A stretch of 64,000 bases of DNA. It comes from Streptomyces orinoci. GTDB taxonomy: Bacteria > Actinomycetota > Actinomycetes > Streptomycetales > Streptomycetaceae. Below are positions 41,617 through 50,949 of the stretch, in pieces; position 1 is the stretch's first letter, and every line of letters begins with the position of its first letter. The stretch is from the NCBI RefSeq assembly GCF_003121295.1, contig NZ_PHNC01000031.1:188439-252438 (forward strand). Reading direction: 5' to 3'. The notes under the pieces were generated by a model. The model was not told the origin of the DNA. It saw only the letters and a list, made by a program, of their open reading frames with translations, and made no database searches. Position numbers and translations under genes: made by a program.

Positions 41617-43194
41617 TCAGCCGGACACCCACGGCAGGGCAAGCAACCACACGCCCGCCCGCCGGGACGGACCCCCGCCCGGCGGGATGACGGCCAGCCC
41701 GTCCGCCGCCGCCAGCCCCCGCAGCATCGCCGGGCCATGGAACCGCAGCGGCCGTACCGCGCCCCGCTCCCGGACCACCGGCACCAGCCGGGTGTCGGTG
41801 GGATGCGCCGGAACCGGCCCGGACAGGGCCACCCGCTCCGGCGCCCGTACCGCCCGTCCGGCGAGCCCCTGCAACACCGGCACCGCCAGCGTCAGCAGCC
41901 CCGCCACCGCGGCCAGCGGATTGCCCGGCAGCCCCACCAGCAGCCGCCCCGGCGCGAGCCGGGCCAGCAGCATGGGGTGCCCGGGGCGTACCGCCACCCC
42001 GTCCACCAGCGGCTCGGCTTCCAGCCGGGCCAGGGTGGGGTGCAGATGGTCGCGCGGGCCGGACGCGGTGCCGCCGGTGGTGATCACCAGGTCCGCGGAG
42101 GAGGCGGACAGCGCCTGGTACAGGGCCTCGGCGTCGTCCGCCAGCCGCCGGGGGGCGGTCACCTCGGCGCCCAGGGCCGTCAGCCAGGGGCCCAGCAGCG
42201 GGCCCAGCGCGTCCCGGATCCGGCCCTCCTGCGGCAGGCCCGCCGACAGCAGTTCGTCACCCAGGACCAGGACCTCCACCCGGGGCCGTACGGTCACCGG
42301 CAGTTCGTCGTACCCGGCGGCGGCGGCCAGGCCGAGCACCGCCGGGGTGACCGGGGTGCCCGCGGGCAGCAGTTCGTCGCCCTGGCGGCACTCCTGGCCG
42401 CGCGGCCGGATGTCCTGGCCCTGGGTGGCCCGGCGGTTGGCGTGCAACTCGCCCTGGGAGACGGTGCCGTGCTCGGTGCGCAGCACGGCGGTGGCACCGG
42501 CCGGGACCCGGGCGCCGGTGGCGATCGGCACCGCGTGCCCGTCGCGCAGCGGCCCGGCCTCCGGCGGGATGTCCTGCCCGGCCAGCACCCCGGCCGCGTC
42601 CTCGGGCCCCTCGGGCAGCCGCCAGGGGCCGGGCCCGGCCACCGCCCAGCCGTCCATGGCGGCGGTGTCGAAGGACGGCAGATCGGTGAGCGCGGTCAGC
42701 GGGCCGGCCAGGGTACGGCCCAGGGCCCGGTCGAGAGCGCAGGGCTCGCTGCCCAGGGCGTCCGCGGCGTGCGCGGCGATCCGCCGGGCGGTGCGCCAGT
42801 CGCGGCGCGGGCCCGGATCGTGGCCCGGGCCGGGGCCCGGGTCGTGGTCAACTCCCGTCTCGGGCACGGTGATCGGCCTCCCCTCGCGCGAACCGCCGGG
42901 GGCGGCATGGTCGTAGTAGCGCACGCCCGCGAAGGGCACGTCCAGCTGCGGGACTTCACGTGGCGCCTGGCGCGGCGCGGCGCGCGGCGCTTCACGCGGC
43001 CGGGCGGGCGCGGGGACCGGCCCCGGTCCGGCGGACGGGTCCTCGGCGAAGGGATCCTCGGCGAAGGGTACGAAGTTCGCCCTGGGGGCGCTGCCGGTCG
43101 TTCTGGGCGGGCGGAGCGGGAAGCGGTCCTCGGCGAGGATGGCCAGCGCCTCGTCGGTGGCCCGGTCCAGGGCGTCGCCCTCGCGGTCGGTCAT
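41617..43194 (-). CDS. moeA: Molybdopterin molybdotransferase MoeA, N-terminally extended
   Basis: 525 aa, about 110 residues longer than usual. The extension is Pro/Arg-rich with several Ala-Pro-Arg repeats (PREAPRAAPRQAPREVPQ). The MoeA core has DLPSFDTAAMDGWAV, HAVPIATGARVPAGATAVL, the MoCF-binding domain VITTGGTASGPRDHLHPTLA, and LPGNPLAAVAG. It inserts molybdate into adenylated molybdopterin. The ATG overlaps the mobA-like stop by four bases, so both cofactor genes are coupled. Confidence 0.93.
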   Translation of the reverse strand: MTDREGDALDRATDEALAILAEDRFPLRPPRTTGSAPRANFVPFAEDPFAEDPSAGPGPVPAPARPREAPRAAPRQAPREVPQLDVPFAGVRYYDHAAPGGSREGRPITVPETGVDHDPGPGPGHDPGPRRDWRTARRIAAHAADALGSEPCALDRALGRTLAGPLTALTDLPSFDTAAMDGWAVAGPGPWRLPEGPEDAAGVLAGQDIPPEAGPLRDGHAVPIATGARVPAGATAVLRTEHGTVSQGELHANRRATQGQDIRPRGQECRQGDELLPAGTPVTPAVLGLAAAAGYDELPVTVRPRVEVLVLGDELLSAGLPQEGRIRDALGPLLGPWLTALGAEVTAPRRLADDAEALYQALSASSADLVITTGGTASGPRDHLHPTLARLEAEPLVDGVAVRPGHPMLLARLAPGRLLVGLPGNPLAAVAGLLTLAVPVLQGLAGRAVRAPERVALSGPVPAHPTDTRLVPVVRERGAVRPLRFHGPAMLRGLAAADGLAVIPPGGGPSRRAGVWLLALPWVSG

Positions 43195-44039
43195 GACCCG
43201 CCCTCGTCCGCCTGCTCGGCCTCCGCCGCCCAGCGGGCGGTCAGCTCCGTCGCCCGGCGGGCCGCCTCGGCCACCGCCTCCGGGCCGCCGCCGCGCTGAG
43301 CGGCCGCGTAGCCGATCAGAAAGGTGGTCAGCGGCGCGGCGGGGCGGGTCACGCGGTGCGCGGCGTCCCGGGCGAGATCCAGCAGAACGGCCAGGTCAAC
43401 GTCGAGTTCGATGCCGAGTTCGGCCTTGACCGCGGCAATCCATTCATCCAGCACGCTCCCATCGTCCCTGATCCGGGCGCGGGCCGTACCGACGTCCTGC
43501 CAGGTGTCGCAGTCCAGTGAAGCGCCGGGGCGGTGCAGCCGCCGCAGTGTCAGCTCGGCGAGCGGCAGGCGCAGCGGCAGCCCGGCCAGGGTGCCGTGCT
43601 CGGCGGCGAGCAGGCCGAGTTCGCGGTACAGGGGCTCGGTGCGGTAGGCGGCGGCCAGCGGCTGGTCGCGTCCCCCGGCGTCGGTCAGCACGGCGCCGTC
43701 CGCCTCGGTGGCGGCGCCCAGCAGGGCCCGTACCGTGCCCGGGTCCAGGAACGGCAGGTCGGCGGAGAGGACCAGCACCGTCTCCCGGGTGCAGTGCCGC
43801 AGCCCGGCGGCCAGCGCGGGCAGCGGCCCGCCGCCGGGCGGGTGCTCCCGGGCCCAGGTCACCGGGCGTACGGTCGGGCGGCGGGGGCCGACGACGACGG
43901 TGGTCCCGGCGTCCGGGCAGGCGGCCAGGACGCGGTCCAGCAGCGTCCGGCCGCCGACGGTCACGGCGGGCTTGTCGGCCCCGCCGAGGCGTTGGGCGCG
44001 GCCGCCGGCCAGGATGACGGCGTCGTGGGGCGTGCTCAT
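43191..44039 (-). CDS. mobA: MobA-like nucleotidyltransferase fused to DUF6457-like domain
   Basis: 282 aa. N-terminal NTP-transferase (about 1-190): VILAGGRAQRLGGADKP, with LVLSADLPFLDP as the metal-binding Asp motif. The C-terminal 85 residues (LDEWIAAVKAELGIELDVDL, then TRPAAPLTTFLIGYAAAQRG) form a separate DUF6457-type domain. It attaches GMP to molybdenum cofactor or makes another NDP-cofactor. ATG 44039; the longer frame to 44180 is not supported. Confidence 0.88.
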   Translation of the reverse strand: MSTPHDAVILAGGRAQRLGGADKPAVTVGGRTLLDRVLAACPDAGTTVVVGPRRPTVRPVTWAREHPPGGGPLPALAAGLRHCTRETVLVLSADLPFLDPGTVRALLGAATEADGAVLTDAGGRDQPLAAAYRTEPLYRELGLLAAEHGTLAGLPLRLPLAELTLRRLHRPGASLDCDTWQDVGTARARIRDDGSVLDEWIAAVKAELGIELDVDLAVLLDLARDAAHRVTRPAAPLTTFLIGYAAAQRGGGPEAVAEAARRATELTARWAAEAEQADEGGS

Positions 44040-44082
44040 GGAGGGAGTATCTCCGAGTCCGCCCCACGCGTGGGCCGGGGTC

Positions 44083-45678
44083 CTACAGGGCCCGCAGCAG
44101 TACCGCCGGCCGTTCCACACAGTCCGCGACGAACCGCAGGAAACCGCCCGCCGTGCCCCCGTCGCACACCCGGTGGTCAAAGGTCAGGGACAGCTGGACG
44201 ACCTGCCGTACCGCCAACTCCCCTTGGTGTACCCAGGGTTTGGGGACGATCCGGCCCACGCCCAGCATGGCCGCCTCCGGGTGGTTGATGATCGGTGTGG
44301 AGCCGTCAACGCCGAACACGCCATAGTTGTTGAGGGTGAAGGTACCGCCGGTCAGTTCGGCGGGGGTGAGCCTGCCGGTCCGGGCGGCCTCGGTGAGACG
44401 GGCGATCTCGGCGGAGAGGGCGGCGGTGTTCCGGGTGTGCGCGTCCCGCACCACCGGCACCACCAGTCCCCGCTCGGTCTGCGCGGCGAAGCCCAGATGG
44501 ACGCCGGGCAGCCGGACGATCTCCCGGGCCTCAAGGTCCACCGTGGCGTTGAGCTCGGGGAACTCGGCGAGTGCGGCCGTACATATCCGGGCCAGCAGCG
44601 CCAGGAGCGAGACCTTCTCCCGCCCGGAGTCGTTCATCGCCCGCCGGGCGGCCAGCAGTTCGGTGGCGTCGGCGTCCACCCAGCAGGTGGCGTCCGGGAT
44701 CTCCCGGCGGCTCCGGCTGAGCTTGTCCGCCACCGCCCCGCGCAGCCCGCGCAACGGCACCCGCTCCCCTTCGGCCACCGGCTTCACCGGCCGCGCCGCG
44801 GCCTCCACATCGGCCCGCAGAATCAGCCCCTCCGGCCCGCTGCCACGCACGCCGGCGAGATCAATCCCCCGCTCCCGCGCCAGCCGCCGCACCAGCGGCG
44901 AGATCACGGCCGGGGCGGCTCCCGCTGAGATGGTGGGCCCCCGCTGGTCGGCCCCGGGGGCGGGGGCGCCATGCGCGGTAGCCGCGTGGTCGGGGGCCGG
45001 GTGACCTGCAGCCGTGTGGCCGGTGGTCGCCGGTCCGGTGGCTGCCCGGCCGGTGACGCCCTGGCCGGTCGCATCGTGGTCGGCGACTGCCCGGCCGTTG
45101 GCACCGGGGCCGTCGGCTGCCGGACCGGTGGCGGCCGGGCCAACAGCACTGCCTGCGCCCGGCGTTGGGCCGTTGTGCGCCGGACGGCCAGGCATGGGCC
45201 CACCGGCCGCCGGACGGCCGGTCGTTGGCCCGTCAGCCGCCGGGCGCCCACCCGCCGGCCCGCCGGTCACGGTCGGACCTCCCCCGGACGGGGCGAAGTG
45301 CGATGGCCGTACCCGGGGGCGGCGCGGGGCCGGGGACTGGGTTCCGTAGCCGACCAGGACATTGCCGGAGCCGCCGGATGACGGGGCGGGATCGCCGGAC
45401 GACGGGGCGGGCTGCCCGGGCGAGGGCGCGCCCTCGCCCACCGCCACCGTCAACAGCGCGGCGCCCACCGGGAGTTCCGCGCCCTCCTCGCCGTAGCGGG
45501 CGGTGACCACGCCCCCGTAGGGGCAGGGGACCTCCACCATCGCCTTGGCGGTCTCCACCTCCACCACCGGCTGGTCGATGGCCACCACATCGCCGACCGC
45601 CACCAGCCAGCGCACCACCGTGGCCTCGGTCAGCCCCTCGCCCAGGTCGGGCAGGGTGAACTCCTTCACCACGGCCAT
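44083..45678 (-). CDS. bkdC2: Branched-chain 2-oxoacid dehydrogenase E2 (bkd2), long linker
   Basis: 531 aa. Lipoyl domain 3-78 with K45 (VEVETAKAMVEVP). Then about 145 residues of Gly/Ala/Pro/Thr/His linker with repeated TGRPA/ATGPA words. Subunit-binding domain (about 250-285: ISPLVRRLARERGIDLAGV). Catalytic domain ending in LTFDHRVCDGGTAGG. ATG 45678 has GAGGGGAG upstream and overlaps the E1 beta end by 13 bases. The open frame continues far upstream to 46875 but that part is E1 antisense-frame noise. The linker is the main difference from bkdC1. Confidence 0.9.
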   Translation of the reverse strand: MAVVKEFTLPDLGEGLTEATVVRWLVAVGDVVAIDQPVVEVETAKAMVEVPCPYGGVVTARYGEEGAELPVGAALLTVAVGEGAPSPGQPAPSSGDPAPSSGGSGNVLVGYGTQSPAPRRPRVRPSHFAPSGGGPTVTGGPAGGRPAADGPTTGRPAAGGPMPGRPAHNGPTPGAGSAVGPAATGPAADGPGANGRAVADHDATGQGVTGRAATGPATTGHTAAGHPAPDHAATAHGAPAPGADQRGPTISAGAAPAVISPLVRRLARERGIDLAGVRGSGPEGLILRADVEAAARPVKPVAEGERVPLRGLRGAVADKLSRSRREIPDATCWVDADATELLAARRAMNDSGREKVSLLALLARICTAALAEFPELNATVDLEAREIVRLPGVHLGFAAQTERGLVVPVVRDAHTRNTAALSAEIARLTEAARTGRLTPAELTGGTFTLNNYGVFGVDGSTPIINHPEAAMLGVGRIVPKPWVHQGELAVRQVVQLSLTFDHRVCDGGTAGGFLRFVADCVERPAVLLRAL

Positions 45679-46712
45679 CCGCGCCCACTCCCCTCGGACC
45701 CCTCGGTCCATTCCGATTCCCACTGCAGGCGGGCCACCGCGTCCAACACCCGGTCCACGCCGGGCAGATGGTGCTTCTCCAGCATCGGCGGCGGATAGGG
45801 GATGTCGAACCCGGTCACCCGCAGCACCGGCGCCTGGAGGTAGTGGAAGCAGCGTTCGCCGATACGGGCGGCCAGTTCGCCGCCGGGGCCGCCGAAGCCG
45901 GATGCCTCGTGGACGATCACCGCCCGGCCGGTGCGCCGTACCGAGGCACAGACCGTCTCCTCGTCCAGCGGCATCAGCGAGCGCAGGTCGATGACCTCCA
46001 GGTCCCAGCCCTCGGCGGTGGCCGCCTCGGCCGCCTCCAGGCAGACCGGCAGCGACGGCCCGTAGGTGATCAGCGTGGCCGAGCTGCCGGGCCGCCGGAC
46101 GACCGCGGTGCCGATGCCCGGCACCGGTTCCGGCTGCTCCGGCGAGAAGGCCGCCTTGGACCAGTAGAGCCGCTTGGGCTCCAGGAAGATCACCGGGTCG
46201 TCGGAGGCTATCGCCGCGCGCAGCAGGCCATAGGCGTCGGCCACCGTGCCGGGCGTCACCACCTGGAGGCCGGGCGTGGCCAGATACAGCGCCTCGGAGG
46301 AGTCGCTGTGGTGCTCCACCCCGCCGATCCCGCCCCCATAGGGCACCCGCACCGTGACCGGCATCGGCAGCGCCCCCCGGGTGCGGTTGCGCATCTTGGC
46401 CACATGGCTGACCAGCTGCTCCAGCGCCGGGTAGGCGAAGGCGTCGAACTGCATCTCCACCACCGGCCGCAGTCCGTACATCGCCATGCCCACGGCGCTG
46501 CCCAGGATGCCCGCCTCGGCCAGCGGGGTATCGGTGCAGCGGTCCTCGCCGAACTCCTTGGCCAGGCCGTCGGTGATCCGGAACACCCCGCCCAGGGCGC
46601 CCACGTCCTCGCCGAGGACATGGACGGCCGGGTCCTCGGCCATGGCGTCCCGCAGGGCGCGGTTGAGGGCCTGCGCCATGGTGGCGCTCTGCTGCCCAAC
46701 GGCGGCGGTCAT
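45666..46712 (-). CDS. bkdB2: Branched-chain 2-oxoacid dehydrogenase E1 beta (bkd2)
   Basis: 348 aa. VHVLGEDVGALGGVFRITDG, TPLAEAGILGSAVGMAMYG, PYGGGIGGVEHHSDSSEALY. Overlaps E1 alpha by ATGA and E2 by 13 bases. The C-terminal tail (WESEWTEGSEGSGRGWPW) is longer than in bkdB1. Confidence 0.92.
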   Translation of the reverse strand: MTAAVGQQSATMAQALNRALRDAMAEDPAVHVLGEDVGALGGVFRITDGLAKEFGEDRCTDTPLAEAGILGSAVGMAMYGLRPVVEMQFDAFAYPALEQLVSHVAKMRNRTRGALPMPVTVRVPYGGGIGGVEHHSDSSEALYLATPGLQVVTPGTVADAYGLLRAAIASDDPVIFLEPKRLYWSKAAFSPEQPEPVPGIGTAVVRRPGSSATLITYGPSLPVCLEAAEAATAEGWDLEVIDLRSLMPLDEETVCASVRRTGRAVIVHEASGFGGPGGELAARIGERCFHYLQAPVLRVTGFDIPYPPPMLEKHHLPGVDRVLDAVARLQWESEWTEGSEGSGRGWPW

Positions 46713-47920
46713 CGTGCCCCCTCCTCGGCGGCGGTCCCGGCACCGGCTCCGGCCACGCCATGCTCGGCGGCGGTCCCGGCACCGGCCCCGGCCGCAGCCT
46801 CCTCCGCCGCCGCCAGTTCCGCCCGCAACTGCGCTGCCTGCGCCCGCAGTTGACTGGTCTGCTCGGCGTAGACATGGGTGAACAGATCCATCGGGTCCAG
46901 CAGCGGTTCGCGGTTCATCCGCTCGCGCAGATCCGCCGCCAGCTCCTCCGCCGCCTGCCGCTCCGCGGCGATGCCGTCCTCGTCCAGCAGCCCGCGCCGG
47001 GTCAGCTCCCGCTCGACCAGGGCCACCGGATCGTGCGCCCGCCAGGCGGCCACCTCGGCGTCGCTGCGGTAGCGCTTGTCGTCATCGGCGTTGGTGTGTG
47101 CCTCCACCCGGTAGGTGATGGCCTCCACCAGGGTGGGGCCGCCGCCGGTACGGGCCCGGCGCACCGCCTCGGTCAGCACCCGGTGCACCGCGGGCGCGTC
47201 ATTGCCGTCCACCAGCCGGCCGGGCATCCCATAGCCCACCGCCTTGTGCGCGAAGGAGGGCGCGGCGGTCTGCTTGGAGAGCGGGACGGAGATGGCGAAG
47301 CCGTTGTTCTGGAGCAGGAAGACCACCGGCGCCCGCCAGACCGCGGCGAAGTTCAGCGCCTCATGGAAGTCGCCCTCGCTGCTGCCGCCGTCGCCCACCA
47401 TGGCCAGCGCCACCACCTCGTCCCCCTTGAGCCGGGCGGCGTGCGCCAGGCCCACGGCGTGCGGGAGCTGGGTGGCCAGCGGGGTGCACAGCGGGGCGAC
47501 GCGGGTCTCCCGGGGGTCGTAGCCGGTGTGCCAGTCACCGCGCAGCAGGGTCAGCGCCTGCACCGGGTCCAGGCCCCGGGCCACGGCGGCCAGGGTGTCG
47601 CGATAGCTGGGAAACAGCCAGTCCCGATCCTCGAGCGCCAGCGCGGCCGCCACCTGGCAGGCCTCCTGCCCGGCGGAGGAGGGGTAGACCGCCAGCCTGC
47701 CCTGCCGGGTCAGCGCGGTGGCCTGGGCGTTGTAGCGCCGCCCGCGCACCAGCTGGCCGTAGAGCCGCCGCAGCAGAGCCGGGTCCAGCTCGTCGGCCGC
47801 CTCGGTGCCCAGCAGCCGGTACGGCTCGGCGTCCGGGAGCAGGGGTGCGGGATCGGTGCGGGGCTGCCAGGGCGGAGGCGAGGAGGGCCGGAATGAGCCG
47901 GGCTGCTCCAGAACCGTCAT
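46709..47920 (-). CDS. bkdA2: Branched-chain 2-oxoacid dehydrogenase E1 alpha (bkd2)
   Basis: 403 aa. ATG 47920 with AAGGAGG 8 bases upstream. TPP motif AMVGDGGSSEGDFHEALNFA...NNGFAIS; TYRVEAHTNADDDKRYRSD. The C terminus carries a coiled-coil-like Ala/Gln/Glu region and a GAGAGTAAEHG repeat. First gene of the second bkd operon, divergent from bkdR with an operator-like site between. Confidence 0.92.
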   Translation of the reverse strand: MTVLEQPGSFRPSSPPPWQPRTDPAPLLPDAEPYRLLGTEAADELDPALLRRLYGQLVRGRRYNAQATALTRQGRLAVYPSSAGQEACQVAAALALEDRDWLFPSYRDTLAAVARGLDPVQALTLLRGDWHTGYDPRETRVAPLCTPLATQLPHAVGLAHAARLKGDEVVALAMVGDGGSSEGDFHEALNFAAVWRAPVVFLLQNNGFAISVPLSKQTAAPSFAHKAVGYGMPGRLVDGNDAPAVHRVLTEAVRRARTGGGPTLVEAITYRVEAHTNADDDKRYRSDAEVAAWRAHDPVALVERELTRRGLLDEDGIAAERQAAEELAADLRERMNREPLLDPMDLFTHVYAEQTSQLRAQAAQLRAELAAAEEAAAGAGAGTAAEHGVAGAGAGTAAEEGAR

Positions 47921-47987
47921 GACGAGCACCTCCTTAAGGGGACGCGTCCACAACGAGCTTGACCGGAAAGCGCCGTGCGCTCTCCCT

Positions 47988-48001
47988 ACCGATTGTTCGG
48001 T
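47988..48001. promoter_or_regulatory. TetR/PaaR-type operator-like site upstream of bkdA2
   Basis: ACCGATTGTTCGGT, one base different from the sites at 50891-50904 and 61447-61460 (reverse complement). It lies in the bkdA2/bkdR divergent promoter. Confidence 0.55.
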
Positions 48002-48102
48002 TGATCCTGCATTTTGGCTACAGGCGACCTGGGCCTGTGGACAAACGGTTCAGCCGGCCGTGAGATATGGACAGGGTGTCCATGAAGGGGAGGCAGGGCG
48101 GC

Positions 48103-48606
48103 ATGCCGGACGAACAGATGGCCACATCCGCGAGCAGACCGCCCGCGCGGCCGCTGGACGAGATCGACCGCTCGATACTGCGGATGCTGCGCACCGACGG
48201 ACGTGCCTCGATACGCTCCGTGGCGGAGCGGGTGCATGTATCCCGGGCCAACGCCTACGCCCGCGTCAACCGTCTGATCGACGATGGCGTGATCCGCGGC
48301 TTCGGCGCCCGTATCGACCAGGAACGGGCCGGGCAGGGCGCATCCGCCTACATCACGCTGAAGATCGTCCAGAACTCCTGGCGGACGGTCCGGGAGAAGC
48401 TCCAGGACCTGCCCGGCGCCGCCCATATCGCCCTGGTGAGCGGCGACTTCGACGTCCTGCTGCTGGTGCATACCAAGGACAACCGGGCACTGCGCGAACT
48501 GGTGCTCACCCGCATCCAGGCCATGGAAGAGGTGCTGAGCACCCGTACCCTGCTGGTCTTCGAGGAGCGGGATCTGGACGACGGGCCGGACAAGGCCGAG
48601 GTCTGA
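48103..48606 (+). CDS. bkdR: Lrp/AsnC-family regulator of bkd
   Basis: 167 aa from ATG 48103, which has GGGGAGG nearby; ATGs at 48082 and 48067 are alternatives. Winged helix (about 17-75): LDEIDRSILRMLRTDGRASI, RSVAERVHVSRANAYARVNR. The C-terminal RAM domain (about 85-160) binds amino-acid or oxoacid effectors. Divergent from bkdA2, matching bkdR of other Streptomyces. Confidence 0.88.
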   Translation: MPDEQMATSASRPPARPLDEIDRSILRMLRTDGRASIRSVAERVHVSRANAYARVNRLIDDGVIRGFGARIDQERAGQGASAYITLKIVQNSWRTVREKLQDLPGAAHIALVSGDFDVLLLVHTKDNRALRELVLTRIQAMEEVLSTRTLLVFEERDLDDGPDKAEV

Positions 48607-48610
48607 GCGG

Positions 48611-49204
48611 TCAGGGCGTCGTACGCAGCCCCGCGAAGGCGGTACGGACCACCGCGTCGGCCACTTCCTCGCTGCTCGCCGAGCCGCCGCGCTCCGGCCG
48701 GTACCACTCCACAATGGAGTTGATCATCCCGAACAGCAGCCGGGTGGCCAGCCGGGACTCCACATCCGGGCGGATATCGCCCTCCGCCGCGGCCTCCTTG
48801 AGCAGTTCGGCCACCCGGTGGTCGAACTCCCGCCGCCGCTCCATGGCCCAGCGCTCGGTGCCGGTATTGCCGCGTACCCGCAACAGCAGGGTCACATAGG
48901 GCAGTTCGGACAGCAGCACCTCCACCTCGCGGCGGGTGACGTACTCCAGCCGCTCGATCGCCCGCCCCTGCCGGGCGCCGGGCTCCTCCAGCACCCCGAA
49001 CAGGCCGTCCAGCGCCCGGCTTATCGCCAGTCGCAGCAGCTCTTCCTTGCTCTTGACATGGTGGTAGATCGAGGACTTGGAGATCCCGGCCGCCTTGGAC
49101 AGATGCTCCATGGAGGTGCCGTCATAGCCCCGCCGGTTGAACACCTCCACGGCGACCGCGAGCAGCGATTCTGGGGTGTAGGTGTCACGTCTGGCCATGG
49201 TCAT
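48611..49204 (-). CDS. TetR-family regulator, probably of paa genes (PaaR-like)
   Basis: 197 aa. HTH (about 15-60): SLLAVAVEVFNRRGYDGTSM, LSKAAGISKSSIYHHVKSK. The ligand domain is helical. Its ATG overlaps the paaH stop (ATGA), so it is co-expressed with paaH. The shared operator-like element near paaH/paaN, paaA and bkdA2 makes this the likely binder; ligand probably phenylacetyl-CoA as in related actinobacterial PaaR proteins. That role is inferred. Confidence 0.85.
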   Translation of the reverse strand: MTMARRDTYTPESLLAVAVEVFNRRGYDGTSMEHLSKAAGISKSSIYHHVKSKEELLRLAISRALDGLFGVLEEPGARQGRAIERLEYVTRREVEVLLSELPYVTLLLRVRGNTGTERWAMERRREFDHRVAELLKEAAAEGDIRPDVESRLATRLLFGMINSIVEWYRPERGGSASSEEVADAVVRTAFAGLRTTP

Positions 49205-50835
49205 GATTGAACCAGGCTCTCTTCGAGGGCCGCGCGGCGGCGCAGGGCCTGGGAGGGGGCGTAGCGGCCGCCGGGGTATTCCCGGTCCATGTTCCGCAGG
49301 AACCGGATCAGCCAGCCGGTGTCCAGCCGCCGCCCCCACTCCACCGGTCCCAGCGGGTAGTTCACGCCCGCGCGCATGGCCAGATCGATGTCCTCGGCAC
49401 CGGCCACACCCCGGGCGGCCGCATCCTCGGCGAAGTCCACCAGCATCGCCACGGTACGGGCGACGATCATGCCGGGCAGGTCCCCGACCAGGCTCACCTT
49501 CTTGCCCAGCGCCTGGAACAGGCCGATGGCCGCCCGGACGTCCGCCTCCGGCGCGGTCGCCGAGGGCGCCAGGGCGACGCGGGTGCAGGTGCGGTAGTCC
49601 AGCGCCAGGTCGAAGTCGATGCGCGGGCCGAGGCGGGCGGCGTTGGTCGGACCCCGGCCGTCGGCCAGGCGCAGCTCGGTGCCGCCGGGCAGCACGATGC
49701 AGCCGTCCGGGGCGGGCCGGTGGGCGTCCGGGGCGGCCCCGGTCCCGTTCCCGACCCCGGTCCCGGTCCCGGCCTCACCGCCGCCGGCTGCTGCCTGGCC
49801 GGCCGGCTCCGCCACGCCGCCGACGCCCGCCTCGCCGATCATCTGGGGCAGTACCGCGGCCGGGCCGGTCAGCCGCCCCCGGTAGCCGACCTCCCGGGGC
49901 GCCGCGCAGGGCTCCGCGGTGTGCGGCTCCGGCCGTACGGCGTCCGCGCCCGTGCCCTCCCCGTGCTCGTACCAGCCCCGCCCGCTCTTGCGCCCCAGCA
50001 GCCCCGCCTCCACCAGCCGCCGCTGGGCCAGGGACGGGGTGAACTTACGGTCCTGGCTGAACGCCTCATACACCGAACGGGTGACGGCCTCATTGACGTC
50101 CTGCCCGATCAGATCGGTCAGCTCGAAGGGGCCCATGGCGAAGCCGCCGCACTCCCGCAGCACCGCGTCAATGGTGGCGGGGTCGGCGCCCCGCTCCTCG
50201 TACACCCGGAAGGCCTCGGCGTAGAACGGCCGGGCGATCCGGTTGACCACAAAGCCCGGGGTGTCCGCGCAGCGCACCGGAGTCTTGCCCCAGGCGGCCA
50301 TGGTGGCCCGGGCCCGCTCGGCGGTCTCCTCCCCGGTGGCGAAGCCCCGGACCACCTCCACCAGCGGCAGCAGCGGCGCCGGGTTGAAGAAGTGCAGGCC
50401 CAGAAACCGCCCGGGGTGGCGCAGCGCCCCGCCGATGGCGGTCACCGACAGGGAGGAGGTGTTGGTGGCCAGCACACAGTCCTGGCCGACAACCGCCTCC
50501 AGCTCCGCGAACAGCTTCTGCTTGACCGGGAGTTGCTCCACAATCGCCTCGATGACCAGGCCGGCACCGGCGAGTTGGGCGAGCGACCGCACCGGGCACA
50601 GCCGCCCGGCGGCCGCGTCACGCTCGGCAGAGCGCATACGTCCCTTGGCCACCAGCCGGTCCAGCCGGCCGGTGACGGCCCGCACGGCCCGCTCCGCGCA
50701 GCCTTCCGCCGCGTCGTACAGCAGCACCTGGTGCCCGGCGAGCAGGGCGACCTGGGCGATGCCCTGGCCCATGGTCCCGGCGCCGACGACGGCCACCGTA
50801 CGGTCCGGCTGGATGCCCGGCTGGAGTGCGGTCAT
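49201..50835 (-). CDS. paaH: 3-hydroxyacyl-CoA dehydrogenase PaaH-type
   Basis: 544 aa. GGGAGG 9 bases before ATG 50835. NAD-binding domain VAVVGAGTMGQGIAQVALLA; first C-terminal domain with CADTPGFVVNRIARPFYAEA; then a Gly/Pro linker and a second partial domain with VKSLVG-like VSLVGDLPGMIVARTVAMLV and NYPLGPVEWGRRL. This is the fused form oxidising 3-hydroxyadipyl-CoA in phenylacetate breakdown. Divergent from paaN. Confidence 0.88.
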   Translation of the reverse strand: MTALQPGIQPDRTVAVVGAGTMGQGIAQVALLAGHQVLLYDAAEGCAERAVRAVTGRLDRLVAKGRMRSAERDAAAGRLCPVRSLAQLAGAGLVIEAIVEQLPVKQKLFAELEAVVGQDCVLATNTSSLSVTAIGGALRHPGRFLGLHFFNPAPLLPLVEVVRGFATGEETAERARATMAAWGKTPVRCADTPGFVVNRIARPFYAEAFRVYEERGADPATIDAVLRECGGFAMGPFELTDLIGQDVNEAVTRSVYEAFSQDRKFTPSLAQRRLVEAGLLGRKSGRGWYEHGEGTGADAVRPEPHTAEPCAAPREVGYRGRLTGPAAVLPQMIGEAGVGGVAEPAGQAAAGGGEAGTGTGVGNGTGAAPDAHRPAPDGCIVLPGGTELRLADGRGPTNAARLGPRIDFDLALDYRTCTRVALAPSATAPEADVRAAIGLFQALGKKVSLVGDLPGMIVARTVAMLVDFAEDAAARGVAGAEDIDLAMRAGVNYPLGPVEWGRRLDTGWLIRFLRNMDREYPGGRYAPSQALRRRAALEESLVQS

Positions 50836-50890
50836 AACCGTGATCCTCCCCGATGAGTTGCGGACGGGTCCGCCGGGCCCTCTTGTCCCG

Positions 50891-50904
50891 ACCGATCGTT
50901 CGGT
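50891..50904. promoter_or_regulatory. TetR/PaaR-type operator-like site, paaH/paaN promoter
   Basis: ACCGATCGTTCGGT lies between paaH and paaN. The exact reverse complement occurs upstream of paaA and a one-base variant upstream of bkdA2. It resembles the ACCG-NN-CG-NN-CGGT form of actinobacterial PaaR sites. Confidence 0.65.
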
Positions 50905-50949
50905 TAATGTAGCTGCGAAAGCTCTCCGAAGTCGCCCCACCCACATCCG

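Noticed and set aside
40567..43299. 910-codon plus-strand open frame
   Set aside because: Antisense to the quinone oxidoreductase and moeA; composition is Gly/Arg/Gln-rich noise.
45679..46875. 400-residue upstream extension of bkdC2
   Set aside because: In-frame noise inside bkdB2. The lipoyl domain starts at ATG 45678 with its own ribosome-binding site.
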